Source: Bog-159 sp963756605 (GTDB lineage: Bacteria > Acidobacteriota > Terriglobia > Bryobacterales > Bryobacteraceae). Taken from it: a stretch of DNA of 64,000 bases. The notes beneath the pieces are model-generated. The model was not told the origin of the DNA, made no database searches, and saw nothing but the letters and a program-made list of their open reading frames with translations. A program made the position numbers and the translations under genes. Shown in pieces: positions 7,630-16,339 of the stretch; the stretch's first letter is position 1, and each line of letters opens with the position of its first letter. The DNA lies in NCBI GenBank assembly GCA_963756605.1, contig CAVWOT010000007.1, forward strand, positions 62,001 to 126,000. Reading direction: 5' to 3'.

Positions 7630-8778
7630 ATGCCGGAACTGTTCGACATGCGCCTGATCCAGCGCGGCGCGCGCTTGCGCCGTTCGCCCTTTTTCGAAGC
7701 CACTCTGCGCTATGGCTGCCGGGCCTATACCGTCTATAACCACATGTTCCTGCCCAGCTATTATGACGATCCGGTCAATGAGTACTGGCACCTGCTGAAT
7801 GAGGTGACATTGTGGGACGTGGCCGTTGAGCGGAACACAGAGATCACCGGTCCCGACGCCTTTCGGTTCACCAGCCTGCTGACGCCGCGCGATCTGAGCC
7901 AATGCCGCGTGGGACAGGGGAAGTACGTTTTGATCACCACTGAAGACGGCGGCATCGTCAACGATCCGGTGCTGCTGCGTCTGGGCGAACAGCACTTCTG
8001 GCTGGCGGGCGCTGATAGCGACCTGCTGCTCTACGCCAGGGGTCTGGCGGTACATGCGGGAATGGAAGTGAGTATCCGCGAGCCGGACGTTTCGCCGCTG
8101 CAGGTGCAGGGGCCTAAATCGAAACAAGTGGTGCAGGCCCTGTTCGGCGATCGGGTATTGGCGTTGCGCTACTACTACTTCCTGGAGACGGATCTGGACG
8201 GAATTCCGCTGGTGGTCACGCGTACCGGATGGACCAGCGAGATTGGGTACGAAATTTACCTGCGCGATGCGAGCCGAGGCGACGAGTTGTGGGAACGTAT
8301 CATGGAGGCGGGCCGTCCTTTCAATATCCGGCCTACTGGCCCCAGCGATATTCGCCGCATCGAAGGCGGCATTCTGAATCATGGCGTGGACATGACGCTG
8401 AACACCAATCCGTACGAAGTGGGGCTCGACCGGCTGGTGGACCTGGACAAGGAAGCCGCGTTCCTGGGTCGCGAGGCCTTGCGGCGCGTGCGCGTCGAGG
8501 GTGTAAAGCGACGGCTGGCGGGCATTGAGATTGAGGGCGCGCCGATTGAGTTCAATATGACTCGCTGGCCCGTACGCAAAGAGGGGGAGGCGGTGGGCCA
8601 GGTGACGTCGGCCATCTATTCGCCGCGCCTGAAGGAGAACATCGGCTATGCGATGCTGCCGGCGCCGCACACCGTGCTCGGCACGAAATTGGAGATAGAA
8701 ACACCGCAAGGCCCGGCGCGCGCTGTGGTAGTGCCCATGCCCTTTGTAGACCCAGGAAAGATGATCCCGAAATCTTGA
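7630..8778 (+). CDS. GcvT/DmdA-like aminomethyltransferase-fold protein
   Basis: This 382-residue protein has a folate-binding GcvT N-domain and a C-terminal barrel. The segments RRSPFFEATLRYGCRAYTVYNH, EYWHLLNEVTLWDVAVER and SLLTPRDLSQCRVGQGKY closely follow the DMSP demethylase (DmdA) pattern that I recall rather than the H-protein-dependent GcvT. The GGIVNDPV turn and GWTSEIGYEIYL are also typical. A tetrahydrofolate-dependent demethylase is likely, but the substrate is uncertain because no dmdB, dmdC or dmdD neighbours are present and many DmdA-like proteins do not act on DMSP. It reads divergently from thiD. Confidence 0.8.
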   Translation: MPELFDMRLIQRGARLRRSPFFEATLRYGCRAYTVYNHMFLPSYYDDPVNEYWHLLNEVTLWDVAVERNTEITGPDAFRFTSLLTPRDLSQCRVGQGKYVLITTEDGGIVNDPVLLRLGEQHFWLAGADSDLLLYARGLAVHAGMEVSIREPDVSPLQVQGPKSKQVVQALFGDRVLALRYYYFLETDLDGIPLVVTRTGWTSEIGYEIYLRDASRGDELWERIMEAGRPFNIRPTGPSDIRRIEGGILNHGVDMTLNTNPYEVGLDRLVDLDKEAAFLGREALRRVRVEGVKRRLAGIEIEGAPIEFNMTRWPVRKEGEAVGQVTSAIYSPRLKENIGYAMLPAPHTVLGTKLEIETPQGPARAVVVPMPFVDPGKMIPKS

Positions 8779-8788
8779 TTGTGGGGCG

Positions 8789-10453
8789 GTGCCTCCGTTG
8801 AGACGTATGCCGTATCTACGCTGGCTCTTACTCTCCCTCACGCTTGTTTCGCTCTCCGCCGCCGAAAACATCCCGGTGATACTCATCTCCATCGACACGC
8901 TCCGCGCTGACCACCTAGGTGCCTATGGCTACCATCTCATTCGCACGCCGAACATCGATTCGTTCGCCCAACACGGCACCCTATTTACTAACATCGAATC
9001 GCAGGTTCCACTCACACTGCCGTCGCACACATCCCTATTCACTTCCACTTACCCGTTTCAGAATCAGATCGAAGAGAATGCCGAAGGCGTTTCACCGGGA
9101 GCCGCGACGCTGGCGTCCGTGTTGCAATCGCATGGATACAAAACGGCGGCCTTCATCGGCAGCGTCTTCCTGGAGAAGGAGATGGGCCTGGACCAGGGCT
9201 TCGAGACCTACGATAGCCCATTCCATTTCGAGGCCTTCTCGCCTATATCCGGCTCGATGTTCTTCGGTGGCGTAGGCCGTCGTGAGTTCGCCGGCAGGGA
9301 TAGGCGAGACGGAGCCTTAGTGCTGCGCGCGGCGCGTGCGTGGCTGGCGGCAAATCGCGGTGCCAGCGCATTCCTGTTCGTGCACCTGTTCGATCTGCAC
9401 AAACCGTATATCCGCGGCGGCTACGATGCGGAACTGGCATACACCGACTATCTTCTCGGCGCTTTCAAACAGTTCCTCATCGACACCGGCTGGTGGCAGC
9501 GTTCGCTGGTGGTGCTTTTATCGGACCATGGCGAAAGCCTGGGCGAGCACGGCGAAGACAGCCACGGTTACTTCATCTACGAGAGTACGCTGCGTGTGCC
9601 CCTCATCATTCACTGGCCCGACGGCGCGGCGACTTATTCCGCGCGCGATGATCGGCCCGGCGGTCTCATCGACGTGGCGCCCACCATGCTCGACTTTCTG
9701 CACATGGCCGCGTCTGCATCTTTCGAAGGACATAGTCTCCTCGATGAACACCGGCCGCCCGGTATCTACAGCGAGACTTTATACGCGCACGATGGATTCG
9801 GTTGGGCGCCTCTGCGCAGCCTGCGCGAGGGCGCTTATAAATACATAGACGCCCCCGGACCAGAGCTCTATAACTTAGCCGCCGACCCGCATGAGCAAGT
9901 AAATCTATATGGCAAAGAACCGGCCCGCACGCAGGCGCTCAAGAGCGATTTAAAAAACCTTCTGGCCAGTCACGCGCCTAAGCTCGCTACTCCCACTGAG
10001 ATTTCGCCGCGCACACGCGCGCTGCTCGGGTCGTTGGGATATTTGTCCGGCCGTTCACGTGCAGCGGCCGGAGCTGCGATGCCCGATCCGAAAGACCGGC
10101 TGGCGGAATACCGCCTCTATGAAAGAGCGCAGGCATTGCTGTACGACCGGCGCCTCGACGAGGCCGCCGCGGTTTTCCGACAGATACTCGCGCGCGATCC
10201 AGGGAATACGCTGGCGCGGCGCGATTTGGGAGGGACTTATGTCGAGCAGCACTTATATGCCAAGGCGCGCACTTGCTTCGAGACGGTAGTAGCCGCCGCA
10301 CCGGACGATTACATGGCGCAGTTTGAGTTAGGCATCGCCGACAAAAACCTGGGACTTACGCAGGATGCCGAGGAACACTTGCAGGCCGCCTGTAAGGTCG
10401 CTCCCGCGGCAGAACAATGCCAACGTGAGTTACGCTTGATCGAGAAGAAGTAG
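8789..10453 (+). CDS. Sulfatase-like alkaline-phosphatase-superfamily hydrolase with TPR tail
   Basis: This 554-residue protein has a signal peptide (~1-25), then a sulfatase/phosphatase core with the metal-binding ISIDTLRADHLGAYGY and the LSDHGESLGEHGE motif. The nucleophile region reads PLTLPSHTSLF. It lacks the C/S-x-P-x-R formylglycine motif, so it is probably not a classical arylsulfatase. The last ~130 residues form TPR-like helices. Secreted sulfatase-TPR fusions recur in acidobacteria. The start shown is a GTG; an ATG at 8807 is possible and neither has a clear ribosome-binding site. Its substrate is unknown. Confidence 0.85.
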   Translation: MPPLRRMPYLRWLLLSLTLVSLSAAENIPVILISIDTLRADHLGAYGYHLIRTPNIDSFAQHGTLFTNIESQVPLTLPSHTSLFTSTYPFQNQIEENAEGVSPGAATLASVLQSHGYKTAAFIGSVFLEKEMGLDQGFETYDSPFHFEAFSPISGSMFFGGVGRREFAGRDRRDGALVLRAARAWLAANRGASAFLFVHLFDLHKPYIRGGYDAELAYTDYLLGAFKQFLIDTGWWQRSLVVLLSDHGESLGEHGEDSHGYFIYESTLRVPLIIHWPDGAATYSARDDRPGGLIDVAPTMLDFLHMAASASFEGHSLLDEHRPPGIYSETLYAHDGFGWAPLRSLREGAYKYIDAPGPELYNLAADPHEQVNLYGKEPARTQALKSDLKNLLASHAPKLATPTEISPRTRALLGSLGYLSGRSRAAAGAAMPDPKDRLAEYRLYERAQALLYDRRLDEAAAVFRQILARDPGNTLARRDLGGTYVEQHLYAKARTCFETVVAAAPDDYMAQFELGIADKNLGLTQDAEEHLQAACKVAPAAEQCQRELRLIEKK

Positions 10454-10460
10454 CCAGTTA

Positions 10461-10721
10461 TCAGAAGTCCAGCTCGATCTCATCGATGTAGCACCAGCCC
10501 CAGTTTTCGCCCGGTTCGAGCGAGCGCATGATCGGATGCTTGGTTTTGTGGAAATGTTTGGTGGCATGCTTGTTCTTCGATGAATCGCAGCAGCCGACGT
10601 GGCCGCAAATAAGGCACAGCCGCAGGTGGATCCAGGTATCGCCCATCTTGAGGCATTCCTCGCAACCCTGCGTGTGCGGCGATACTTTCTGAATCTGATC
10701 GATGTGTGTGCAGCGGGTCAT
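10461..10721 (-). CDS. UBP-type zinc finger protein
   Basis: This 86-residue protein is a single ZnF-UBP domain: C4-H5, then CEEC, CLICGHVGCCDSS, H-x(3)-H in HATKHFHKTKHPIM, and WGWCYID near the end. In eukaryotic USPs this fold binds the free C-terminus of ubiquitin; stand-alone bacterial forms have no proven role that I know of. Its ATG overlaps the stop of the cNMP-binding histidine kinase by four bases, so the two are coupled. It converges on the sulfatase gene with a seven-base gap. Confidence 0.9.
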   Translation of the reverse strand: MTRCTHIDQIQKVSPHTQGCEECLKMGDTWIHLRLCLICGHVGCCDSSKNKHATKHFHKTKHPIMRSLEPGENWGWCYIDEIELDF

Positions 10722-12115
10722 GTTTTAGCTCCTGTGTGGTGCGCCAAGGGCAAGCGAATTTGAAACCGGGTGTCGCCGGGTGCGGATTGAAAGTCGATTT
10801 CGCCGCCGTGCTGCCGTATGATGCGGTGCGCTGTTTCGAGACCGAGGCCGGTACCTTGCCCGACACCTTTGGTGGTAAAGAATGGCTCGAAGATATGCGC
10901 CTGTGCTTCCGGCGGGATGCCTGGCCCGTTATCGCCGATCTCGACCAATATCCGATCCAGTTCCCGCGCGGTACGGATGCGCAATTCACCCTTGCCGTCC
11001 ATAGCGTCGACAGCGTTGTCAATGAGGTTGGTCCAGACCTGGTTCAACTCGCTGCCGTGGGCGCAGATCTTCGGCAAGGAACGGTCGAAATCAAGCTTTA
11101 CCGTGACGCCATGTTTTAGCCTGTAATGGAGCATGAGCAGCGTGCTTTCCAGACCCTGGTGGATATCGACTTCCTGATCGGGCCCCTGGTCCATATAACT
11201 GTACTCTTTGATGGCACGGACCAACTCGGAAATACGCCCCGTAGAGCTTTCGATTTCATCGAGCAGCCCGCCAATGCTCAGAGAAACCGCGATGCGTGAA
11301 AGAATATCGGGCCAGGCTTCCGCGGGAAATTGCTGGTATACGCGGTCGAACCAGGCCGCCTCGCAACCGGCCTCGACCAGCGCCGGTGCCAGTTCCCAAG
11401 CCCGCGCGACGCCATGCCGAAGCAGGCATGCGGCGACGGCCTCTTCGCAATCGCTGCGTTCCAGCGAATCCATGGAAGCGGGTGCGGCATGCTCGGCGAT
11501 CTCCCGCTCCAGGGCACAGATGGCCACACGCTGCTCAATGGAGAAATCTCTCGCTTCCAGGCGTCCGACGGCTTCGCGCAGGGTCGCGAACGCTTCGCGC
11601 AGGGTGGCCACCGCGCGCCGGGCGGCCGCGGCGGGATTGTTCAATTCATGCGCCAAGCCAGCGGATATCTTGCCCAAGGCCGCCAACTTTTCCTGCTGGT
11701 CCTGCAGCTTTGTGAAATCGCGGATGCGGTCGGAGAGCAAGCCGACCAGGCGCGGCCCCAGCACCGGCACCCGCGCCAGCATCTCCGGAAACAGCGCGGC
11801 AGGGAAGGTTGCCACGCGCGTGGCGGTCACGGCGCGGATGGTCGCCGGGAACTGGGTCATGCGCGAGTATGGCAGCATGCCGGTGACCATCGGGGCGCGG
11901 AGGATCCGCACGGCTGCCTCTGAGTTCGCGGATTCGATACGTAAGCGTACCTCGCCCTCGAAGAGGACCGTCATCCGGTCGGCGGGAGTTCCTTCGCGAA
12001 TGTAGACATCGCCTGGACTGAGATTGACAGGCGTCATCTGCGCCGCCAGCCACTCGAGATCATCGTCCGCCAGATCGGAGAACACAGGCACACTGCGTAA
12101 GTCGTCAGTCAGCAT
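10718..12115 (-). CDS. Histidine kinase with N-terminal cyclic-nucleotide-binding domain
   Basis: This 465-residue soluble kinase has a cNMP-binding (CRP-like) domain at ~8-125, then a dimerisation helix with the phosphoacceptor in AHELNNPAAAA (His156). The C-terminal ATPase has the N-box NQVWTNLIDNAVDAM, the G1 box GDNGPGIP and the G2 box GVGQGTGLGL. No membrane helices are present, so it senses an internal ligand. The adjacent response-regulator/flavoprotein fusion is the likely partner. The start codon lies only three bases from an inverted repeat of the RAYT cassette and no ribosome-binding site remains directly upstream, so its expression may have been altered by that insertion. Confidence 0.9.
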   Translation of the reverse strand: MLTDDLRSVPVFSDLADDDLEWLAAQMTPVNLSPGDVYIREGTPADRMTVLFEGEVRLRIESANSEAAVRILRAPMVTGMLPYSRMTQFPATIRAVTATRVATFPAALFPEMLARVPVLGPRLVGLLSDRIRDFTKLQDQQEKLAALGKISAGLAHELNNPAAAARRAVATLREAFATLREAVGRLEARDFSIEQRVAICALEREIAEHAAPASMDSLERSDCEEAVAACLLRHGVARAWELAPALVEAGCEAAWFDRVYQQFPAEAWPDILSRIAVSLSIGGLLDEIESSTGRISELVRAIKEYSYMDQGPDQEVDIHQGLESTLLMLHYRLKHGVTVKLDFDRSLPKICAHGSELNQVWTNLIDNAVDAMDGKGELRIRTARELDRILVEIGDNGPGIPPEAQAHIFEPFFTTKGVGQGTGLGLETAHRIIRQHGGEIDFQSAPGDTRFQIRLPLAHHTGAKT

Positions 12116-12118
12116 ATG

Positions 12119-12157
12119 GGAGGGCGGGCTTTAGCCGGCGTGGGGCTTCAGCCCCGC
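12119..12157 (+). repeat. Left inverted repeat (REP-like double palindrome)
   Basis: It contains GGGCTTTAGCC and GGGGCTTCAGCCCC, each self-complementary around a short centre. As a whole it is the reverse complement of 12731-12769 apart from two bases. Confidence 0.75.
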
Positions 12158-12200
12158 GGACTAACTTGAGAAGTGTTGCGGCACGGGCACACAAAATAGC

Positions 12201-12740
12201 ATGCGAAGCTATCGCCGCCGGTTGCCGCATATAGATGCTCCGGGACTGCCGGTATTTCTTACGTGGAGGCTGCATGGCAGCCTGCCGCCGGAGCGTACGT
12301 TCGAACGGGAGCACCTTACTTCCGGTGAGGCGTTTATCGCGTGGGACCGCTTGCTTGATACAGCTCGTACGGGTCCTCTTTATTTGAAGCAAGTCGAGAT
12401 CGCCAGCTTGGTTCAGGATCAGTTGCTCAGAGCCGCCACCGACGGACTTTGCGAGATCGATGCCTCCGTAATCATGCCTAGCCACGTCCATTTGCTTTGT
12501 ACGCCCACGGCACCAATTGCAGACCTTATGCGCCTGGTAAAAGGATCTACGGCCTGTACGGCCAACCGCATATTGGGACGGCGCGGAGAAAAATTCTGGC
12601 AGCAAGAATACTTCGGTCGCATCGTACGTGACGCCAGTGAAGACCACCGCATCTGTCGGTACATTGAATGCAACCCCGTTAAGGCCGGGTTGGCCGCTCA
12701 ACCTGCACAATTTCGATGGTCGAGCTTTTGGCGGGGCTAA
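12201..12740 (+). CDS. REP-associated tyrosine transposase (IS200/IS605-like, RAYT)
   Basis: This 179-residue Y1-transposase-like protein has the HUH-type motif in MPSHVHLL (His95, His97) and the catalytic-tyrosine segment FWQQEYFGR (Tyr137). It ends in the RAYT hallmark YIECNPVKAGL. RAYTs nick and move REP sequences and are usually single-copy, partly domesticated genes. The protein looks intact. Its TAA lies inside the right repeat, and it runs opposite to the flanking signalling genes. Confidence 0.88.
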   Translation: MRSYRRRLPHIDAPGLPVFLTWRLHGSLPPERTFEREHLTSGEAFIAWDRLLDTARTGPLYLKQVEIASLVQDQLLRAATDGLCEIDASVIMPSHVHLLCTPTAPIADLMRLVKGSTACTANRILGRRGEKFWQQEYFGRIVRDASEDHRICRYIECNPVKAGLAAQPAQFRWSSFWRG

Positions 12741-12769
12741 AGCCCCGTGCCGGCTAAAGCCCGCCCTCC
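12731..12769 (-). repeat. Right inverted repeat (REP-like double palindrome)
   Basis: It contains GGGGCTAAAGCCCC and GGCTAAAGCC and mirrors 12119-12157. It overlaps the last codons of the transposase gene. Confidence 0.75.
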
Positions 12770-12786
12770 ATTGTTTTCTGGGCATG

Positions 12787-14457
12787 TTAGGCCTTGCTTA
12801 GATATTGATGCACAAATTGGATTGCGATAGAGCCTTCGCCTACTCCCGACGCCACGCGCTTCACCGACCCGTGGCGCACATCACCCACCGCAAAAATGCC
12901 CGGCACGCTGGTTTCGAGCAGGGTCGGCGGCCTCCGCAGCGTCCAGGTACGTGGCGGCTTGCCATCTTCCATCAGTGATGAGCCAGTCAGGATAAAGCCG
13001 TTCTTGTCGCGCGCCACGATTCCATCCAGCCAATCGGTGCCTGGCTGTGCACCAATAAAAATAAACATCGCGCAGGCATCCACGCGCTGGCTCGTATTGG
13101 TAAGGCCACATTCGATGGTAATAGCTTCCAGGCGTTCCGCGCCATGCACCTCCGTCACCTGCGTTTGAAATTCGACGTGAACATTCGCAGTACGTCCGAT
13201 TTCATCGATCAAATATTGCGACATAGTCGCCGCCAGCGACACACCGCGGACCAGCATGATTACGCGCCGCGCATAGCGGGAAAAGTTGATCGCCGCCTGT
13301 CCGGCCGAGTTCGCGCCACCAACAATGTAGACGTCTTCGTCGTGACAGGTCACCGCTTCAGTTGATCCCGCTCCGTAATAAACTCCCGCGCCAGTGAGGC
13401 GGTCGATGCCGGGTACGTCCAGCTTGCGCCACTCGACACCGGTGGCGATCAGTAGCGCCTCGGCGGAAATTTCGCTGCCATCGGCCAGACGCACGATCCG
13501 GTAAGGATCCTCGATGCGCAAACTGACGGCCTCCTGCGGGGCCAGAATTTCCGCCCCGAACCGGCGCGCCTGGGTGACGGCGCGGCGCGCCAAATCGGCG
13601 CCGCTCAAGCCTGCGGGGAAACCGAGATAATTCTCGATGCGCGCGCTGAGGCCGGCTTGGCCGCCGGGCGCTTCCCGTTCGACGATCACGGTGTGCAACC
13701 CCTCCGAGGCGCCGTAAACAGCCGCCGCGAGGCCAGCCGGACCGCCTCCCAGGATGATCACGTCATAGGATGCCTCTCCCGCGCGCGTATTGAAACCGAT
13801 GCGTCCCGCTACGTCTGAGTGTGCTGGATCACACAGGGTGCTGCCATCCTGAAAGAACACGACCGGGAAATGCCGCTGTTCGAGCGTCAACATGTCTAGC
13901 GCGCGGCTCACTTCCGGATCGCCCGCGGCGGTTTCCACGTCGAGCCACTGATACGGAACCTGATTGCGCGCCAGAAATTCGCGCAGTTCATACGCCCGCC
14001 GCGACCAGCGTGTGCCGAGCACCCGCAAGCCCTCAAACGGCGGATGGTACGATCCCATCCAGTCTCCGAGCAGGTCGTCCAGAACGGGATAGAGATTTTG
14101 CTCGGGCGGGTCCCACGGCTTGAGCAGGTAATGATGCAGCTTGATTTCGTTGATGGCGCGAATGGCGGCCTCCGTATCCGAATAGGCCGTTAGCAGGACG
14201 CGTTTGGCGTCCGGGCATAGAGGGATGGCACGCGCCAGAAACTCGATGCCATTCATCTGCGGCATGCGGTAATCGACCAGGAACAGAGCCAGTGGATCGC
14301 CCTGCTGCCGAAGCCGATCGAGGAGTTCCAGTGCGGCGGTTCCGGAATTGGCCGAAAGGACGCGATAGCCAGGCGCGTATTGGCGCCGCAGATCGCGCTC
14401 GATAGCCTTTAGAACGTCGGGGTCGTCGTCAATCGTTAACAGGGTCGGCTTAGCCAT
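12787..14457 (-). CDS. Response regulator fused to thioredoxin-reductase-like flavoprotein
   Basis: From the ATG at MAKPTLLTIDDDPD the protein has 556 residues. Residues ~1-130 are a receiver domain with phosphoacceptor Asp62 (LVDYRMPQMNG). A short thioredoxin-like linker follows, then a TrxB-type flavoprotein from ~240: FAD motif GGGPAGLAAAVYG, NADPH motif VGGANSAGQAAINF and the final GIFAVGDVRHGSVKRVASGVGEG. The redox CxxC of true thioredoxin reductases is absent; that segment reads AGVYYGAGSTEA. Phosphorylation may therefore gate a flavin oxidoreductase that does not reduce thioredoxin in the normal way. A longer TTG-initiated reading is less likely. Confidence 0.9.
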   Translation of the reverse strand: MAKPTLLTIDDDPDVLKAIERDLRRQYAPGYRVLSANSGTAALELLDRLRQQGDPLALFLVDYRMPQMNGIEFLARAIPLCPDAKRVLLTAYSDTEAAIRAINEIKLHHYLLKPWDPPEQNLYPVLDDLLGDWMGSYHPPFEGLRVLGTRWSRRAYELREFLARNQVPYQWLDVETAAGDPEVSRALDMLTLEQRHFPVVFFQDGSTLCDPAHSDVAGRIGFNTRAGEASYDVIILGGGPAGLAAAVYGASEGLHTVIVEREAPGGQAGLSARIENYLGFPAGLSGADLARRAVTQARRFGAEILAPQEAVSLRIEDPYRIVRLADGSEISAEALLIATGVEWRKLDVPGIDRLTGAGVYYGAGSTEAVTCHDEDVYIVGGANSAGQAAINFSRYARRVIMLVRGVSLAATMSQYLIDEIGRTANVHVEFQTQVTEVHGAERLEAITIECGLTNTSQRVDACAMFIFIGAQPGTDWLDGIVARDKNGFILTGSSLMEDGKPPRTWTLRRPPTLLETSVPGIFAVGDVRHGSVKRVASGVGEGSIAIQFVHQYLSKA

Positions 14458-14516
14458 GGACACACCGTGCTTAATGTTCGATGCGCGCACGGCGGCGGAG
14501 GTCGCAGGGGGATACA

Positions 14517-14939
14517 ATGAACGTGATGCCTGACGTTACGGGGGTCGTCGAAACGTGTTTGTACGTGGACGACCTGGCGCGCGCCGAGCGCTTCTACCAG
14601 GATGTTTGCGAATTCAAGAGGCTGAGCGGCGACGATCGCTTTTGCGCATTGAGCGTGGCCGATCACAATGTGCTGCTGCTGTTCGAAAGGGGGGCCACCC
14701 TGGAGGCCGTCCAGACGTCCGGCGGCGTGATTCCCCCGCACGATGGCGCGGGACCGCTGCACGTAGCATTCGCCATCCCGGCCGCCGCGGAGGCGGATTG
14801 GCAGCGGCGATTGGAAGAGCGCGGGATTGCCATTGAGAGCACTGTCGATTGGCCGCGCGGCGGGCGTAGTTTGTATTTCCGCGATCCGGATCAGCATCTG
14901 TTGGAATTGATCACGCCGGGCTGCTGGTCGATTTATTGA
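14517..14939 (+). CDS. VOC (glyoxalase/bleomycin-resistance) family protein
   Basis: This 140-residue protein has paired beta-alpha-beta-beta-beta modules: TCLYVDDLARAERFYQDV at the start, LHVAFAIPA in the middle and the metal-site motif SLYFRDPDQHLLELITPG at the end. It could be a dioxygenase, isomerase or resistance protein; the substrate cannot be told. The ATG at 14517 is preceded by AGGGGG. It is divergent from the flavoprotein gene with a 59-base gap. Confidence 0.88.
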   Translation: MNVMPDVTGVVETCLYVDDLARAERFYQDVCEFKRLSGDDRFCALSVADHNVLLLFERGATLEAVQTSGGVIPPHDGAGPLHVAFAIPAAAEADWQRRLEERGIAIESTVDWPRGGRSLYFRDPDQHLLELITPGCWSIY

Positions 14940-14963
14940 GACCCGCTCCGCCAATCGTCCGCA

Positions 14964-16297
14964 TTACCCCGGGTGCACCCATGGCGTGCGATACGGCCGC
15001 GCCAGCAACCGGTTGGCATCCTCGTCGCCCGCGATCCGTCCGGCCTGCGGGTCCCAAGCCAACGTGCGTCCAAGCTTCATCGAGAGATTGGCGAGGATGC
15101 AACTCGCCGTCGAGATGTATCCTTCCTCGATGTCCGCCACCGGCTTCGAGCGCGCATCAATGGCCGCCAAAAAATCTTTCATGTGATACCGGATGGCGGG
15201 CGCCACATGCCTTTCCAGGGCTTCCTCGGTTTTGTCCACCGGATACTGTTCCAGTTCGTACGTAACATCGCGGTGGACGGCGCCTTTGCCGCCTTCCGGC
15301 ACAAAATCGTAACTGTAGACGCTTGCCTTCAACGTACCCTTATCGCCATAGAAGGTCGCGCCCCAACTGTAGTTAGGATCGGGATCGGGAGCCGCGCCCC
15401 AGGTGCGATGCTGCCATACAATCTTCAGATCGTCATAATCGAATGTGGCGGTCTGCGTATCGGAGATGTCGGCCTTTGATTTCTTATCCACCAGGATGCC
15501 GCCTTCCGAGGACACCCGCCGCGGCCAGCCCAGGCCCATCATCCAACGCACCATATCGAACATGTGAATGCACATGTCGCCCACGATGCCGTTGCCGTAT
15601 TCCATGAACGCACGCCAGCCGCGGGGATGCACCAGGCGATTGTACGGGCGCATGGGCGCGGGGCCGGTCCACATTTCGTAATCGAGATAGGCCGGCGGAT
15701 CGGTATCCGGCGGATTCTCGGTGGCGCGCATGTGATAGTAGCAGCAGATCTCGACCAGGCCGATCTTGCCCAGCTTGCCTTCCCGGATGAAACGGTCGCG
15801 CGCCTCGATCAGATGTGCGGCGTGCTGCGCCGTTGCGTGCCCACCTGCACTACGCGCTGATGCTGCCGCGCTGCGGCCAACATGGCCTGGCCTTCGCGAA
15901 TATCCACGCTGATGGGCTTCTGCACGTAGACGTCGGCGCCGGCTTCGACAGCCGCTATCATCGCCAGCGCATGCCAGTGATCCGGCGTCGCCACCAGCAC
16001 GATGTCGAGATCTTTTTCCTTCAGCATCTCGCGATAGTCGCTGTAGGTTCGCGGCCTCTTGCCGGATGCTTGCCGGGTGGCGGTCAAGTCGGCGGCGCGT
16101 GCGAGCATCTGCTTGTCCACATCGCAGAGCGACACCACCTCCACCGGCGCGACTTGAATCAACCGGAACAAGTCGGTCTTGCCGTACCAGCCGGGTCCGA
16201 TTATGCCAATGCGTCTAGGCCTGTCGGCGGCATAGGCGGCGGTGGCGGACAGGGCTAGACCCGCGGCACTGGTATAGAGGAATTCACGGCGATTCAT
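14964..16297 (-). pseudogene. Tat-exported Gfo/Idh/MocA oxidoreductase, frameshifted
   Basis: Two frames together encode one oxidoreductase of about 443 residues. The first (from 16297) has a Tat signal MNRREFLYTSAAG, the NAD motif IGIIGPGWYG, VATPDHWHALA and the catalytic-site EAGADVYVQKPIS, and ends QVGTQRRSTPHI at a TGA (15809-15811). The rest follows in another frame without its own start, beginning LIEARDRFIREGKLGK and running to 14964. Losing one base or gaining two near 15811-15813 explains the break. Secreted Gfo/Idh/MocA enzymes usually act on sugars or inositols. Either a pseudogene or an assembly error. Confidence 0.85.
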
Positions 16298-16339
16298 AAG
16301 GTGAGTATACGCCCAATAACGGCGTGGGAATGGGCCGGA

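Larger units (their letters stand above)
12119..12769 (+). mobile_element. RAYT cassette bounded by 39-bp inverted repeats
   Basis: A 651-base unit contains one transposase gene between near-identical inverted repeats at 12119-12157 and 12731-12769. The outer 21 bases match perfectly and the inner 18 form a second palindrome with two differences. The layout fits a RAYT with its REP/BIME-type ends. It fills almost the whole gap between the response-regulator/flavoprotein gene and its presumed kinase partner, starting four bases from the kinase start codon. Confidence 0.75.

Noticed and set aside
7564..8898. 444-codon minus-strand frame opposite the DmdA-like gene
   Set aside because: No domain, biased composition, and fully antisense to a clear coding region.
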